Shown: positions 17,194-26,619 of the stretch, one piece after another
Position numbering within the stretch: the first letter of the stretch is position 1
How the letters are laid out: every line of letters begins with the position of its first letter
Source: Alcaligenaceae bacterium 429
GTDB taxonomy: Bacteria > Pseudomonadota > Gammaproteobacteria > Burkholderiales > Burkholderiaceae_B
Assembly (NCBI GenBank): GCA_004791645.1
Contig: SRSN01000002.1
Location: forward strand, 1-48,072
Length of the DNA stretch: 48,072 nucleotides
Direction: 5' to 3'
The notes under the pieces: model-generated
The model's input: the letters and a program-made list of their open reading frames with translations, nothing else
Databases searched by the model: none
What the model was told of the DNA's origin: nothing
Translations under genes and position numbers: made by a program

Positions 17194-19524
17194 TTAGACA
17201 CGCTCCACTGTCAGTTGACCGAAGCTGCTTCCCAACGATGCAGTTTCTGCAAACGCGGTCGCAATACGTACGCAACCCGATGCCACCGTGTCATCCAATT
17301 GAACTGGCAAGACGGTTTCACCTTGAGCAGAACGTACACGTACACTTTCACCGTCAGCCAGCGACATTTTTTCCAGTGTGACAGCATTCATGCGTGCTGT
17401 AGGCAACGCACTTGCTGGTGTTTGCTGCAATGGTTCTGCACGACGTACCAACGCATCTGTACGGTAAATAGGTACATCAGTGACACGCTCTAGACCTTCA
17501 GCAGCCGCAACCAATGCTGGTTTAGCATTGATAGCGTTGTTCAGGCGGGACTCAATACCAGCGGCCAATACGGTGTCGCGAACGGACTCGGAAGTCTCGT
17601 CATCAAAACCATCCAACTGGAACAAGTTACCCAATACGCGCAGTACCTTCCAGCCTGGGCGAGTTTCACCCAAAGGAGCTGCAGCACCCTTGAAGCTCTG
17701 TACACGACCTTCAGCGTTCACGAAAGAACCTGAAGTTTCTGTAAATGGAGCAATTGGCAGCATCACATCAGCCCACTCTTCTGCCGCACTGCGGAAAGGA
17801 GTCAAGGCTACGGACAACGCTGCTGCTTTCAGTGTTTCCACTGCACGTGCACCGTAATCGCTATCAAAAGCTGGTTCTGTATGCAGTACGAAGTAAGCAC
17901 GCAGGCTTTGCGCCAACATTTGCTCAGCCGTCAATGCACCATTTGCAGGCACAGCGTTAGCCAAATAACCGCCAACCGTGTTACCACCAGCAGTCAACCA
18001 GCCCAGTGTTGCTTTTGCTGCTGTAGCCACTGCTGCTGCATTCGCTGCAATCACACTAGCTTGATCGCTGGACACTACAACGTTACCCAAGAACACAGCC
18101 ACTTTCTCACCGGAGCTCAAGCTCTCAGCGATGCGTCGTGCTTCTGCGCTAACTTGCACGCCAGCCAACTCGGCAGGAACAGCTACACCAGCAGTTTCAG
18201 CCAAGGCTACAGCTACTTCAGCTACTGCGTTCGCGATTTGGCTAGGAGCCACTGTCATGCGCTGATGAATATGCGCAAAATGCGGATCATCAGCAGCGGA
18301 GTCGATGAAGGACACCTGTGCACCAGCTTTCACAGCTTGACGCAGACGTTGTGCCATCAATGGGTGATCTTTACGCAGGAACGAACCTACGACCAGAACA
18401 CGATCCAACTCGTTCAACTGAGTAACTGGCATACCCAACCATGGAGTACCTGCCAATGCTTGATCCAAACGTGCATCAATCTGACGCAGACGGAAGTCAA
18501 CGTTTTCTGAACCCAGAGCACGCATCAAACGTGCCAACAAGGCCAACTCTTCCGTTGTAGCAGTCGGGCTACCCAAACCACCAATTTGATCTGCACCGAA
18601 TTTTTCACGTATTGCATTCATCGCGGCCACTACGTGTTGTAGGGCATCGCTCCATGATGCTTCGCGCCATGTACCGTCGCTACCACGAATCATCGGGTGT
18701 GTCAGACGGTCTTCGGTGTACAAACCTGTGTAAGAGAAACGGTCACGGTCGCTGATCCAGCATTCGTTTACCGCTTCATTCTCAAAAGGTACTACGCGCA
18801 GCACACGATCCATTTTGGACTGAACAACCAGGTTTGCACCCATGCTGTCGTGCGGGCTGATGGAATGGCGACGAGCCAACTCCCAGGTACGTGCTTTGAA
18901 GTGGAACGGTTTAGACAACAGCGCACCAACTGGGCACACGTCAATCATGTTACCGGACAACTCGGACTCTACAGCACGGCCCACGAACGTGGTAATTTCA
19001 GCGTGTTCGCCACGATTCAACATACCCACTTCTTGCAGACCAGCGATTTCTTCGCCAGTACGCACACAGCGTGTACAGTGAATGCAACGTTGCATAGCCT
19101 CTGTGGAGATCAGTGGACCCATTTCTTTGGCCACGACCACACGTTTTTCTTCCTGATAACGGGATTCAGAGCCGCCATAACCTACGGCCAAATCCTGCAA
19201 CTGACACTCACCGCCCTGGTCACAAACCGGGCAATCCAATGGGTGATTAATCAGCAGGAATTCCATCACGCTTTTCTGTGCAGCGATGGCTTTTTCCGAA
19301 CGTGTACGTACCACCATACCGTTTGTCACTGGTGTCGCACACGCAGGCAAAGGTTTAGGGGCTTTTTCAACATCAACCAAACACATACGGCAGTTAGCCG
19401 CAATGCTTAGTTTTTTGTGATAACAGAAGTGCGGCACATACACCCCAGCGTCCTGTGCAGCTTGGATAACCATGCTGCCTTCAGGAGCTTCTAGTTTGAT
19501 GCCGTCGATGGTGAGTTCTACCAT
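17194..19524 (-). CDS. nuoG: NADH-quinone oxidoreductase subunit G
   Basis: Large peripheral iron-sulfur subunit of complex I, 776 aa. The N terminus holds a [2Fe-2S] cluster (C34, C45, C48, C62), a His-Cys3 [4Fe-4S] cluster (H93, C97, C100, C106) and a further [4Fe-4S] cluster (C146, C149, C152, C196). The remaining 550 residues are the molybdopterin-oxidoreductase-like domain, which no longer binds cofactor in this family. I saw no Cys set there for the extra N7 cluster of E. coli NuoG. Confidence 0.97.
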   Translation of the reverse strand: MVELTIDGIKLEAPEGSMVIQAAQDAGVYVPHFCYHKKLSIAANCRMCLVDVEKAPKPLPACATPVTNGMVVRTRSEKAIAAQKSVMEFLLINHPLDCPVCDQGGECQLQDLAVGYGGSESRYQEEKRVVVAKEMGPLISTEAMQRCIHCTRCVRTGEEIAGLQEVGMLNRGEHAEITTFVGRAVESELSGNMIDVCPVGALLSKPFHFKARTWELARRHSISPHDSMGANLVVQSKMDRVLRVVPFENEAVNECWISDRDRFSYTGLYTEDRLTHPMIRGSDGTWREASWSDALQHVVAAMNAIREKFGADQIGGLGSPTATTEELALLARLMRALGSENVDFRLRQIDARLDQALAGTPWLGMPVTQLNELDRVLVVGSFLRKDHPLMAQRLRQAVKAGAQVSFIDSAADDPHFAHIHQRMTVAPSQIANAVAEVAVALAETAGVAVPAELAGVQVSAEARRIAESLSSGEKVAVFLGNVVVSSDQASVIAANAAAVATAAKATLGWLTAGGNTVGGYLANAVPANGALTAEQMLAQSLRAYFVLHTEPAFDSDYGARAVETLKAAALSVALTPFRSAAEEWADVMLPIAPFTETSGSFVNAEGRVQSFKGAAAPLGETRPGWKVLRVLGNLFQLDGFDDETSESVRDTVLAAGIESRLNNAINAKPALVAAAEGLERVTDVPIYRTDALVRRAEPLQQTPASALPTARMNAVTLEKMSLADGESVRVRSAQGETVLPVQLDDTVASGCVRIATAFAETASLGSSFGQLTVERV

Positions 19525-19539
19525 TAGTTCGTCCTGAGC

Positions 19540-20904
19540 CTACAAATATTTGGGCACCACACAGTCACTGTGCTCGATGTGGTGTGCGAACTCGTCGCGG
19601 AAATGTTTGATGAAGCTGCGTACTGGCATAGCCGCCGCATCCCCCAGCGCACAAATCGTACGACCCATGATGTTTTGGGCGATTTCGTCCAACATATCCA
19701 GATCTTCAGGTCTACCCTTGCCGTTCTCGATACGATGAACCATGCGCCACAACCAACCTGTACCTTCACGGCACGGTGTACATTGACCACAGCTTTCGTG
19801 CTGATAGAAGTACGACAAACGCAGCAGGCTCTTCACCATGCAACGCGTGTCATCCATGACGATTACCGCACCAGAACCCAGCATGGAGCCTGCTTTGGCA
19901 ATGGAGTCATAGTCCATGTTTGTGGCCATCATGATGTCTGCTGGCAATACCGGTGCAGACGATCCACCAGGAATCACCGCTTTCAGCTTGCGACCTTCGC
20001 GCATGCCGCCAGCCAACTCCAACAGTGTTGAGAATGGTGTGCCCAATGGGATTTCATAATTACCAGGACGTTGTACGTCACCAGAAATTGAGAAAATCTT
20101 TGTACCACCAGCGTTAGGCAAGCCAATTTCTTGGTATGCCTGACCACTGTTACGGATAATCCAAGGCACTGATGCAAAGGTTTCCGTATTGTTAATGGTT
20201 GTTGGTTTGCCATACAAACCGAAGCTTGCAGGGAATGGCGGTTTAAAGCGTGGCTGGCCTTTTTTACCTTCTAAGGATTCCAGCAAGGCTGTTTCTTCAC
20301 CGCAAATGTATGCGCCATAACCGTGGAACGCATGCAATTGGAAGTTGAAGTCGGTGCCAAACAGTTTGTCACCCAAGAAACCAGCTTTACGCGCTTGCTC
20401 CAACGCTTCTTCAAAGCGTTGGTAAACTTCAAAAATCTCACCGTGGATGTAGTTGTAGCCAACGCTGATGCCCATGGCATACGCAGCAATAGCCATACCT
20501 TCAATCACAATATGTGGATTGAAGCGTAACAAGTCACGGTCTTTAAAGGTACCTGGCTCACCCTCGTCAGAGTTACAAACCAAGTATTTTTGACCTGGCA
20601 ATGTACGAGGCATGAAGCTCCACTTCAGGCCTGTGGGGAAACCTGCACCACCACGACCACGCAACGCAGATGCTTTTACTTCAGCAATAACTTCATCTGG
20701 TGTCATGCTGGTTACGACTTTACGCAGAGCCTCATAGCCACCGCGCTTAACGTAATCTTCCAAACCCCAGTTTGTACCGTCTAGGTCTGCCAACATTTGA
20801 GGCTGGATATGACGGCCATGAAAAATCATGCTGCGTGATAAATCATTGGCTGGATCAGGTGTCAGGCCTTGCGACAACTGCTTCAAGATATCAGGTGCGC
20901 TCAT
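19540..20904 (-). CDS. nuoF: NADH-quinone oxidoreductase subunit F
   Basis: NADH-binding flavoprotein subunit of complex I, 454 aa. The glycine-rich NADH motif [15 protein letters not shown] is at 81-95, the FMN region [12 protein letters not shown] about 199-210, and the [4Fe-4S] N3 ligands are C372, C375, C378 and C418. The start overlaps the nuoE stop by four bases (ATGA), so translation is coupled. Confidence 0.97.
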   Translation of the reverse strand: MSAPDILKQLSQGLTPDPANDLSRSMIFHGRHIQPQMLADLDGTNWGLEDYVKRGGYEALRKVVTSMTPDEVIAEVKASALRGRGGAGFPTGLKWSFMPRTLPGQKYLVCNSDEGEPGTFKDRDLLRFNPHIVIEGMAIAAYAMGISVGYNYIHGEIFEVYQRFEEALEQARKAGFLGDKLFGTDFNFQLHAFHGYGAYICGEETALLESLEGKKGQPRFKPPFPASFGLYGKPTTINNTETFASVPWIIRNSGQAYQEIGLPNAGGTKIFSISGDVQRPGNYEIPLGTPFSTLLELAGGMREGRKLKAVIPGGSSAPVLPADIMMATNMDYDSIAKAGSMLGSGAVIVMDDTRCMVKSLLRLSYFYQHESCGQCTPCREGTGWLWRMVHRIENGKGRPEDLDMLDEIAQNIMGRTICALGDAAAMPVRSFIKHFRDEFAHHIEHSDCVVPKYL

Positions 20905-21416
20905 GCTGACTCTCCCTGTTTTCTAAGCCCATCCAACATGGCGTCAATACGCTCAGCTTCCATACGCACACACATATGCTGGTTGTTCACCAACATGACA
21001 GGTGAGTCACCACAGGAGCCCATGCATTCGCCAGAAATCACTGTGAACATGCCGTCAGCAGTTGTCTCACCGTACTCAACACCCAATTTTTCTTTTAGGT
21101 ACTCACCAGACTTCACGCCGTCACGCAACGCGCAAGGCAAGTTAGTGCATACAGAAATGGTGTAACGGCCAGCAGGACGTGTCTGGAACATGTTGTAGAA
21201 GGTGGCTACTTCCTGTACCGCAATCGCTGGTACACCTAAGTAGTTCGCCACGTCTTCAATTACCTCGGTAGACACCCAACCCAATTCCTGCTGGGCAATC
21301 GCCAAGGAGGCCATAATGGCTGAGCGTTTTTGGTCATCGGGGAACTTCAACAGTTCCTTGTCGATGCTTTGATAAGCTTTTTCGGAAAGCAGCATAGTTT
21401 GATTCCGTTCTTCCAT
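20901..21416 (-). CDS. nuoE: NADH-quinone oxidoreductase subunit E
   Basis: Thioredoxin-like [2Fe-2S] subunit of complex I, 171 aa as given. Cluster ligands are C90, C95, C131 and C135. The ATG at 21416 has AAGG seven bases upstream. A second ATG at 21395 ([12 protein letters not shown]) fits the usual family N terminus equally well and would give 164 aa. nuoD ends 9 bases upstream. Confidence 0.95.
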   Translation of the reverse strand: MEERNQTMLLSEKAYQSIDKELLKFPDDQKRSAIMASLAIAQQELGWVSTEVIEDVANYLGVPAIAVQEVATFYNMFQTRPAGRYTISVCTNLPCALRDGVKSGEYLKEKLGVEYGETTADGMFTVISGECMGSCGDSPVMLVNNQHMCVRMEAERIDAMLDGLRKQGESA

Positions 21417-21425
21417 GGTGATGCC

Positions 21426-22679
21426 TTAGCGGTCGATCTCGCCGAACACGATATCCTGTGTACCAATGATCGTGACAGCGTCAGCAATCATGTGGCCACG
21501 GGACATTTCGTCCAGCGACTGCAAGTGCACAAAACCAGGTGCACGAATCTTCATACGGTAAGGCTTGTTACCACCATCTGACACCAAATAAATCCCGAAC
21601 TCACCTTTAGGATGCTCAACACCAGCGTAAACCTCGCCTGATGGAACGTGCATGCCTTCGGAGAACAATTTAAAGTGGTGGATCAAATCTTCCATACCTG
21701 TCTTCATACGTTCGCGTGAAGGAGGTGCCACTTTATGGTTGTCGGTAATCACTGGACCTGGGTTGTTACGCAACCACTGAATACACTGGCGAATGATGCG
21801 GTTACTTTCACGCATTTCAGCCATACGTACCAAGTAACGGTCGTAACAGTCACCGTTAGTACCCACAGGAATATCGAATTCCATGCGGTCGTATACTTCG
21901 TAAGGCTGTGTCTTACGTGTATCCCATTCCACACCGGAGCCACGCAGCATAGGGCCAGTAAAGCCCAGCGCTTTAGCACGCTCAGGAGTCACGATACCCA
22001 CGTCTACCAAACGCTGTTTCCAAATACGGTTGTCCGTCAGCAAGGTGTCGTATTCATCAACACATGCTGGGAAGCGATCAGTAAAGTCTTCCAAGAAATC
22101 CAACAAAGAGCCTGAACGAGCTTCGTTCATGGCTTTCAATTCTTTTTCGCTGCGGTATTTATTACCTTGGTACAAAGCCATGGTATCTGGCAGGTCGCGA
22201 TACACACCACCTGGACGGTAGTATGCAGCGTGCAAACGCGCACCGGATACAGCTTCGTATGCATCCATCAAGTCTTCGCGTTCGCGGAACGCGTACAAGA
22301 ACACCGCCATAGCACCCACGTCTAGAGCGTGAGAACCTACGGACATCAGGTGATTCAGGATACGGGTGATTTCGTCGAACATCACGCGGATGTACTGAGC
22401 ACGTAGAGGAACTTCAACCCCTACCAAACGTTCTACTGCCAAGCAGTAAGCGTGCTCATTCACCATCATAGACACGTAGTCCAAGCGATCCATATAGGGC
22501 AATGCTTGCAAGAACGTGCGGTGTTCGGCCAGTTTTTCTGTCGCGCGGTGCAACAGACCAATATGTGGGTCAGCGCGTTGAATAACTTCGCCGTCCAATT
22601 CAAGTACCAGACGCAGCACACCGTGTGCGGCCGGGTGTTGAGGACCAAAGTTTAGCGTGTAATTCTGAATTTCTGCCAT
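21426..22679 (-). CDS. nuoD: NADH-quinone oxidoreductase subunit D
   Basis: Quinone-site 49-kDa subunit of complex I, 417 aa, separate from NuoC (the two are fused in E. coli). The opening [20 protein letters not shown] holds the quinone-binding His residues. The family motifs [27 protein letters not shown] and the terminal [14 protein letters not shown] are intact. It lies 5 bases after nuoC. Confidence 0.97.
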   Translation of the reverse strand: MAEIQNYTLNFGPQHPAAHGVLRLVLELDGEVIQRADPHIGLLHRATEKLAEHRTFLQALPYMDRLDYVSMMVNEHAYCLAVERLVGVEVPLRAQYIRVMFDEITRILNHLMSVGSHALDVGAMAVFLYAFREREDLMDAYEAVSGARLHAAYYRPGGVYRDLPDTMALYQGNKYRSEKELKAMNEARSGSLLDFLEDFTDRFPACVDEYDTLLTDNRIWKQRLVDVGIVTPERAKALGFTGPMLRGSGVEWDTRKTQPYEVYDRMEFDIPVGTNGDCYDRYLVRMAEMRESNRIIRQCIQWLRNNPGPVITDNHKVAPPSRERMKTGMEDLIHHFKLFSEGMHVPSGEVYAGVEHPKGEFGIYLVSDGGNKPYRMKIRAPGFVHLQSLDEMSRGHMIADAVTIIGTQDIVFGEIDR

Positions 22680-22684
22680 GGTAC

Positions 22685-23296
22685 TTAGCGCCCCACTCCG
22701 TAATCGTCTTCGCGAACCACACGTGGAATAATTTCACGCGGCTCAATAGTGACAGGCTGATAGATAACCCGTTTCTGTTCTGCGTCGTAACGCATTTCCA
22801 CATAGCCGGAGATAGGGAAATCTTTGCGGAAGGGATGACCGATAAAGCCGTAATCGGTAAGAATGCGGCGCAGATCAGGGTGACCTTCAAACACAATGCC
22901 GTACAAGTCGAAGGCTTCACGTTCGAACCAGTTCACTGTGGGCCATACATGGAACAGTGTAGGTAAAACGGGGAAGTCATCACCAGGCACAAAGCAGCGT
23001 ACTCGCATGCGGCAGTTATGTTTAACTGACAGCAAGTGAATCACTACTGCAAAGCGATGTGGGAACAAGGAGGGATCAAAGTCGTAAGTGGGAGCACGCC
23101 ATGCTGAGTAATCCATACCACACAGATCCATACAGATTTCAAAAGACAAATCTTTATGGTCACGCAGAGTAGTACAGGTTTGCACCCAATCGCTTACTGG
23201 CACTTCCAGTGTCAGTTCGTTGCGACCCAGTGTCAGCGCAGCTTCTTCACCAAATACGGCGAGAATGTTTTTTTGTAGCGTTTCTAGTCGTGTCAT
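22685..23296 (-). CDS. nuoC: NADH-quinone oxidoreductase subunit C
   Basis: 30-kDa peripheral subunit of complex I, 203 aa. Recognised by the family segment [20 protein letters not shown] and by [21 protein letters not shown]. It carries no cofactor; it packs against NuoD and NuoB. It lies 33 bases downstream of nuoB. Confidence 0.97.
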   Translation of the reverse strand: MTRLETLQKNILAVFGEEAALTLGRNELTLEVPVSDWVQTCTTLRDHKDLSFEICMDLCGMDYSAWRAPTYDFDPSLFPHRFAVVIHLLSVKHNCRMRVRCFVPGDDFPVLPTLFHVWPTVNWFEREAFDLYGIVFEGHPDLRRILTDYGFIGHPFRKDFPISGYVEMRYDAEQKRVIYQPVTIEPREIIPRVVREDDYGVGR

Positions 23297-23329
23297 GATG
23301 TACGTACCTAGCTAAAACAGACCCGACGC

Positions 23330-23806
23330 TTAACGCGCGATGGTGTTGGTTAAACGGATTTTGTTCTGCACCTGCAGCAGGCCATAGACCAGCGCTTCAG
23401 CAGTTGGCGGACAGCCCGGCACATACACATCCACCGGAACAATACGATCACAACCACGAACAACTGAGTACGAGTAATGATAGTAGCCACCGCCGTTGGC
23501 ACAGGACCCCATGGAAACCACCCAACGTGGCTCAGCCATCTGGTCGTACACCTTGCGCAAGGCAGGCGCCATTTTGTTGCACAAAGTACCAGCTACGATC
23601 ATCAAGTCAGACTGACGCGGGCTGGGACGGAAAATGATACCAAATTGGTCTAAGTCATAACGGGCAGCACCCGCATGCATCATCTCTACCGCACAACAGG
23701 CCAGCCCGAATGTCATCGGCCACATGGAACCTGTTTTCGCCCAGTTCAGCAACTTGTCTGCACTGGTAGTAATAAAACCTTCTTTCAAAATGCCGTCTAT
23801 AGCCAT
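23330..23806 (-). CDS. nuoB: NADH-quinone oxidoreductase subunit B
   Basis: Subunit carrying the terminal [4Fe-4S] cluster N2 that reduces quinone, 158 aa. Ligands are the tandem C37-C38, then C102 and C132, within [22 protein letters not shown] and [11 protein letters not shown]. It starts 50 bases after nuoA. Confidence 0.97.
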   Translation of the reverse strand: MAIDGILKEGFITTSADKLLNWAKTGSMWPMTFGLACCAVEMMHAGAARYDLDQFGIIFRPSPRQSDLMIVAGTLCNKMAPALRKVYDQMAEPRWVVSMGSCANGGGYYHYSYSVVRGCDRIVPVDVYVPGCPPTAEALVYGLLQVQNKIRLTNTIAR

Positions 23807-23856
23807 AGTTTTTTGCCTTTAGCAGACGCCTACCCTAGTGGGTATGCTCAGTATGC

Positions 23857-24216
23857 TTATTCCCAATCCAGGGCGCCTTTTTTCCATTCGTACAAAAAGC
23901 CCACTGTCAAAATGCCTAGGAAAACTAGAACAGACCAGAAACCCACCATTCCAATTACCCCGTTGGCAACAGCCCAAGGGAACAGGAAGGCAATTTCCAA
24001 ATCAAACATAATGAACAAAATGGCGATCAGGTAATAGCGAATATCCACCTTCATGCGGGAGTCGCCGAAGGCTTCAAAACCACACTCGTATGGTGATAGC
24101 TTTTCATCGTAAGGACGATGTGGCCCCAAAATGCGACCAGCCGCTAACAATGCCCCACCAATACCCGTCGCAACTAGGACAAATAGCAAGATGGGGAAAT
24201 AATTCTGCAGATTCAT
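23857..24216 (-). CDS. nuoA: NADH-quinone oxidoreductase subunit A, first gene of the operon
   Basis: Membrane subunit with three helices, 119 aa from the ATG at 24216 ([11 protein letters not shown]), preceded by GGGTG at a 6-base spacing; a GTG three codons upstream is also possible. The family motif [20 protein letters not shown] is complete. As first gene it should follow the operon promoter. The best candidate I see on the minus strand is a -10 TACAAT (plus 24251-24256) with a weak -35 CTCAAA (plus 24273-24278), spacing 16. Confidence 0.95.
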   Translation of the reverse strand: MNLQNYFPILLFVLVATGIGGALLAAGRILGPHRPYDEKLSPYECGFEAFGDSRMKVDIRYYLIAILFIMFDLEIAFLFPWAVANGVIGMVGFWSVLVFLGILTVGFLYEWKKGALDWE

Positions 24217-24751
24217 GCAACACACCCATTCACAGTAAGTAAACCCTTGGATTGTAGCATTTTCATATAGTCTTTGAGGCTATAACCCTTAGCCCGACTC
24301 AAATTAGACCGGCCAGACGCTTTTTTAGAAAAAAAAAGCTTACCAGCACTACCTTTTAGCCCGCTGTACCAATATTACAACTACATTGCCACAGCTAGCA
24401 TTAATTCATTACAAAAGGTGTCAGCTGACTTTTAGCTTAAAGAAATAAGAGTTTAGGGGTATTTTTGGGAGTAAAAATAGAAACCCAGGCCTCAAGCAGC
24501 AGCATTGAAGCACCAATAAACCATGAAACCAAAACAACTTCCACACCCCTAATTAGCGTTATAAAAACACCCTCAACCGATATAGATCACAAACAACAAC
24601 ACCCTCGCCACGCCATCCACAACTTGCAGCAAGCAACCCTGCACGCTGAGATAATCACAAGCACTAAAACCCAACCAACAAGCCAAGCAACCCCATTCGA
24701 TAAGCCCCCCCAAGAAACCAACCCCAAGCTCAATCACGAAACCCCAAACAC
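24217..24751. other. Gene-free stretch between nuoA and the porin terminator
   Basis: No convincing gene. The right half (about 24430-24750) is strongly skewed, rich in A and C on the plus strand, so the minus strand is G/T-rich. It has four runs of at least four G on the minus strand (plus 24691-24694, 24705-24711, 24722-24725, 24742-24745), a loose G-quadruplex pattern. The left part holds the likely nuo promoter and a small inverted repeat, GGCTA/TAGCC, near 24279-24295. Two open frames here, one per strand, are low-complexity and run into the porin terminator, so I do not call them. Confidence 0.6.
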
Positions 24752-24781
24752 AAAAAAAAGCCACCCCGAAGAGTGGCTTTT
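24752..24781 (-). terminator. Intrinsic terminator of the porin gene
   Basis: On the minus strand AGCCACTC pairs with GGGTGGCT around a TTCG loop (one wobble pair), followed by eight T residues. A classic strong terminator about 75 bases past the porin stop. Confidence 0.93.
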
Positions 24782-24782
24782 C

Positions 24783-24853
24783 CATGCCTAAGCATTTCGC
24801 ATCGGCCTGCCGAAGCAGGCCATCATGACACATGGCTAAGCCATGCGACATGA
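24783..24853 (-). promoter_or_regulatory. Stem-loop array in the porin 3' untranslated region
   Basis: Three further hairpins stand in a row between the porin stop and its terminator. CATGGC-TAA-GCCATG is nested in an outer ATCATG/CATGAT stem (24821-24853). GGCCTGC-CGAA-GCAGGCC is at 24804-24821. ATGC-CTAA-GCAT is at 24783-24794. They may protect the mRNA or form a 3'-derived small RNA ending in the U8 tail; the role is inferred. Confidence 0.55.
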
Positions 24854-25972
24854 TTAGAAGCGGTGACGCAGACCTACAACAGCCTGTGTTGCACGTACGT
24901 CTTGGAATGCGTAGCCAGTACCGTATGTACCAACTGCGTAAACGTTTGTACGTTTGGACAGGTTGTATGTGTAGCCCAAGCTAAACAAGTTTTGGGATTT
25001 TTTATCAGCGTTATTTTCGAACCAGTTGTTATCGCTAACGCGGGACATTGCCCAGCCAGCCATTACTTTACCAGCAGCGCCAACAGGTGCGCTTACGCCA
25101 ACTGCGAAGTTGTTGGTTTTGTAATCTTTCTGGTAACCACTGAAGCCCATGCCCATAGCAGCATTCACGTCATCGTTGTAACCACGGCTGCTCAGCAGAC
25201 CGTTACGCTCTTGACCCCAAGCCAAGTGCAGTTTCACAACTTCGAAATCGTAGCTACCAGCCAAGTTCCAAGCCTGTGCGGATTTACCCCATGCAGAAGC
25301 TTTCAGGTTGTCGTAAGAAGCAGCAACAGCGATAGGGCCGTTAACATAACGCAGACCTGTAGTTACCAATTTAGCGTTTTGGTCTTTAGGGTTTGCGCCG
25401 TTGTTTTTGATGTTCCATTTTTGGTCGCCATTCACATTGAATGAGTAACCAATAGCGAAATCAAAGCCATTGAAGTTAGGTGTTGCGTACACAACTGTGT
25501 TGTCTGCGCGAACAGTCGCTGCGGAGGTAAATGTTTTACCGATAGCAGCCAATTCCATGGAATCGCCAAATGGGCTAGCGATGTCACCAATGTAGCGGGA
25601 AGCTACGTTTTGCTGACGACCGAACACCAAGGAACCCCAGCTGTCGCCAGCCAGACCCAGAGTTGCTTCACGGCCGAACAAACGGTCGCCTTGAGCGGAG
25701 TTACCGTTGGACAGAGTGAAACCGCTTTCCAATGTGAAAACAGCACGCAGACCATCGCCCAGATCTTCGCTACCGCGCAGACCCCAACGGTTACCGGACT
25801 GAACACCGTCGTAGAAACCAGTGCGAGTTGCTTTAACGTCTGTGTCTTTGTTTTTGAACTGTGTGTAACCCAAGCCTGTATCAACGATACCGTACAGAGT
25901 TACGGAAGTTTCTGCCTGAGCAACGCCAGCGAAACCGGCCATCAAAGCAGCAGCGAGCAGAGTCTTTTTCAT
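24854..25972 (-). CDS. General outer-membrane porin, Gram-negative (OmpC/PorB-like) family
   Basis: Trimeric beta-barrel porin for small hydrophilic solutes, 372 aa. The start at 25972 gives the signal peptide MKKTLLAAALMAGFAGVAQA, cut before ETSVTLYGIVDTGLGY, the typical betaproteobacterial porin N terminus. GGAGA lies 8 bases upstream. The family segment SGNRWGLRGSEDLGDGLRAV is near residue 60, VFGRQQ follows, and the protein ends in aromatic ...VVGLRHRF, the C-terminal F needed for Bam-mediated assembly. It is monocistronic with a strong terminator and long structured untranslated regions. OmpR/EnvZ regulation is plausible but unproved. Confidence 0.93.
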   Translation of the reverse strand: MKKTLLAAALMAGFAGVAQAETSVTLYGIVDTGLGYTQFKNKDTDVKATRTGFYDGVQSGNRWGLRGSEDLGDGLRAVFTLESGFTLSNGNSAQGDRLFGREATLGLAGDSWGSLVFGRQQNVASRYIGDIASPFGDSMELAAIGKTFTSAATVRADNTVVYATPNFNGFDFAIGYSFNVNGDQKWNIKNNGANPKDQNAKLVTTGLRYVNGPIAVAASYDNLKASAWGKSAQAWNLAGSYDFEVVKLHLAWGQERNGLLSSRGYNDDVNAAMGMGFSGYQKDYKTNNFAVGVSAPVGAAGKVMAGWAMSRVSDNNWFENNADKKSQNLFSLGYTYNLSKRTNVYAVGTYGTGYAFQDVRATQAVVGLRHRF

Positions 25973-26005
25973 GTATGAAATCTCCGTGGATTTTTTGAGT
26001 AAATC

Positions 26006-26068
26006 AGAGCAGCCACTCACAACATGTAGGTGCTACTGCTCTTTCTAACTCCGCAATGGGAAGTTAGA
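26006..26068 (-). promoter_or_regulatory. Tandem stem-loops in the porin 5' leader
   Basis: AGAGCAG pairs with CTGCTCT (26006-26042), and TCTAACT pairs with AGTTAGA (26044-26068), both perfect 7-bp stems. They lie 34-96 bases before the start codon. In other bacteria such 5' hairpins stabilise porin mRNA or are targeted by small RNAs. Confidence 0.5.
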
Positions 26069-26127
26069 GCTATTGCATCAAAATTCCGCTTCGTTGACTA
26101 TTGTTTGATGTGATTACCCTGCATAAA

Positions 26128-26167
26128 GTCACTTTTCTGTAGTCTATACACGACAAAAACGTCACTT
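26128..26167 (-). promoter_or_regulatory. Direct repeat AAGTGAC upstream of the porin
   Basis: On the minus strand AAGTGAC occurs at plus 26161-26167 and again at 26128-26134, start-to-start 33 bases, about three helical turns, flanking a possible -10. This could be a regulator site, OmpR being the obvious candidate. It does not match the E. coli OmpR consensus closely enough to assign. Confidence 0.25.
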
Positions 26168-26370
26168 CCATACAACAAAACAGGGTTTACACCTGCCCAG
26201 CCCCAACACTCTTTAAGCTCAAATAAATTTAAAGCAAAAATCGAACATATAGCCGTAAGTATTTGATTTATCTACAAGTGAAGAATCTCAAAACGCATCA
26301 ATACTTTCACCCAAACATGCACCAAGCAGCTCCAACCCCCTCGCGCACCCATCTCACAAAAGCCGGGCAC

Positions 26371-26391
26371 AAAAAAACCGGGCTAACCCGG
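26371..26391 (-). terminator. Terminator of tRNA-Leu(GAG)
   Basis: On the minus strand CCGGG-TTAG-CCCGG is followed by seven T residues, 12 bases after the tRNA 3' end. Confidence 0.9.
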
Positions 26392-26403
26392 CTTCAATGT
26401 TTT

Positions 26404-26488
26404 TGGTGTCGATGGCGAGACTCGAACTCGCACAGCTTGCGCCACTACCCCCTCAAGATAGCGTGTCTACCAATTCCACCACATCGAC
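26404..26488 (-). tRNA. tRNA-Leu (anticodon GAG)
   Basis: 85 bases with encoded CCA. Acceptor stem GTCGATG/CATCGAC, anticodon stem CTATC/GGTAG with loop TTGAGGG (anticodon GAG), a long variable arm typical of class II tRNAs, and the T-loop TTCGAGT closed by GCGAG/CTCGC. Confidence 0.96.
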
Positions 26489-26504
26489 ATCTAGAAAGAT
26501 CGTT

Positions 26505-26532
26505 ATTCTAGCATGATCCCCCACGGGCACAA
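26505..26532 (-). promoter_or_regulatory. Promoter of tRNA-Leu(GAG)
   Basis: On the minus strand TTGTGC is followed after 16 bases by TAGAAT, with TGC before it (extended -10, TGCTAGAAT). The -10 ends 17 bases before the tRNA. The same TGCTAGAAT precedes tRNA-Ser(CGA) at 47583. Confidence 0.6.
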
Positions 26533-26571
26533 GTACTTTTGCAGCATAAGTGCATCTATTGCCCCACAAAC

Positions 26572-26599
26572 AAAAAGGCCGATCCATGATCGGCCTTTT
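26572..26599. terminator. Terminator after secG
   Basis: GGCCGATC-CAT-GATCGGCC, a perfect 8-bp stem with A5 on the left and T4 on the right. On the minus strand the U-run follows the stem and ends the tpiA-secG transcript 20 bases after secG. Confidence 0.9.
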
Positions 26600-26619
26600 A
26601 TATAGAGCAATACAACAGA

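Larger units (their letters stand above)
25973..26370. other. Porin upstream region
   Basis: A gene-free stretch of about 400 bases. On the minus strand it holds two tandem stem-loops close to the gene and, further upstream, a direct repeat AAGTGAC (listed separately). A possible -10 TATAGA (plus 26143-26148) lies between the repeats but has a poor -35, as expected of an activator-dependent promoter. A second candidate is TAGTCA with TGCAAT 17 bases later, closer to the gene. I cannot decide between them. Nothing else recognisable is seen up to the tRNA-Leu terminator. Confidence 0.5.

Noticed and set aside
24465-24791. 108-codon plus-strand frame between nuoA and porin
   Set aside because: TTG start, low-complexity Ser/Thr/Pro/Gln composition caused by the A/C-rich stretch, and it runs through the porin terminator.
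24573-24851. 92-codon hydrophobic minus-strand frame behind the porin
   Set aside because: Starts inside the 3' hairpin array and passes through the terminator; its hydrophobicity follows from the G/T-rich composition.
26263-26511. 82-codon plus-strand frame across the tRNA-Leu(GAG) region
   Set aside because: It reads through the antisense of the tRNA and its terminator.
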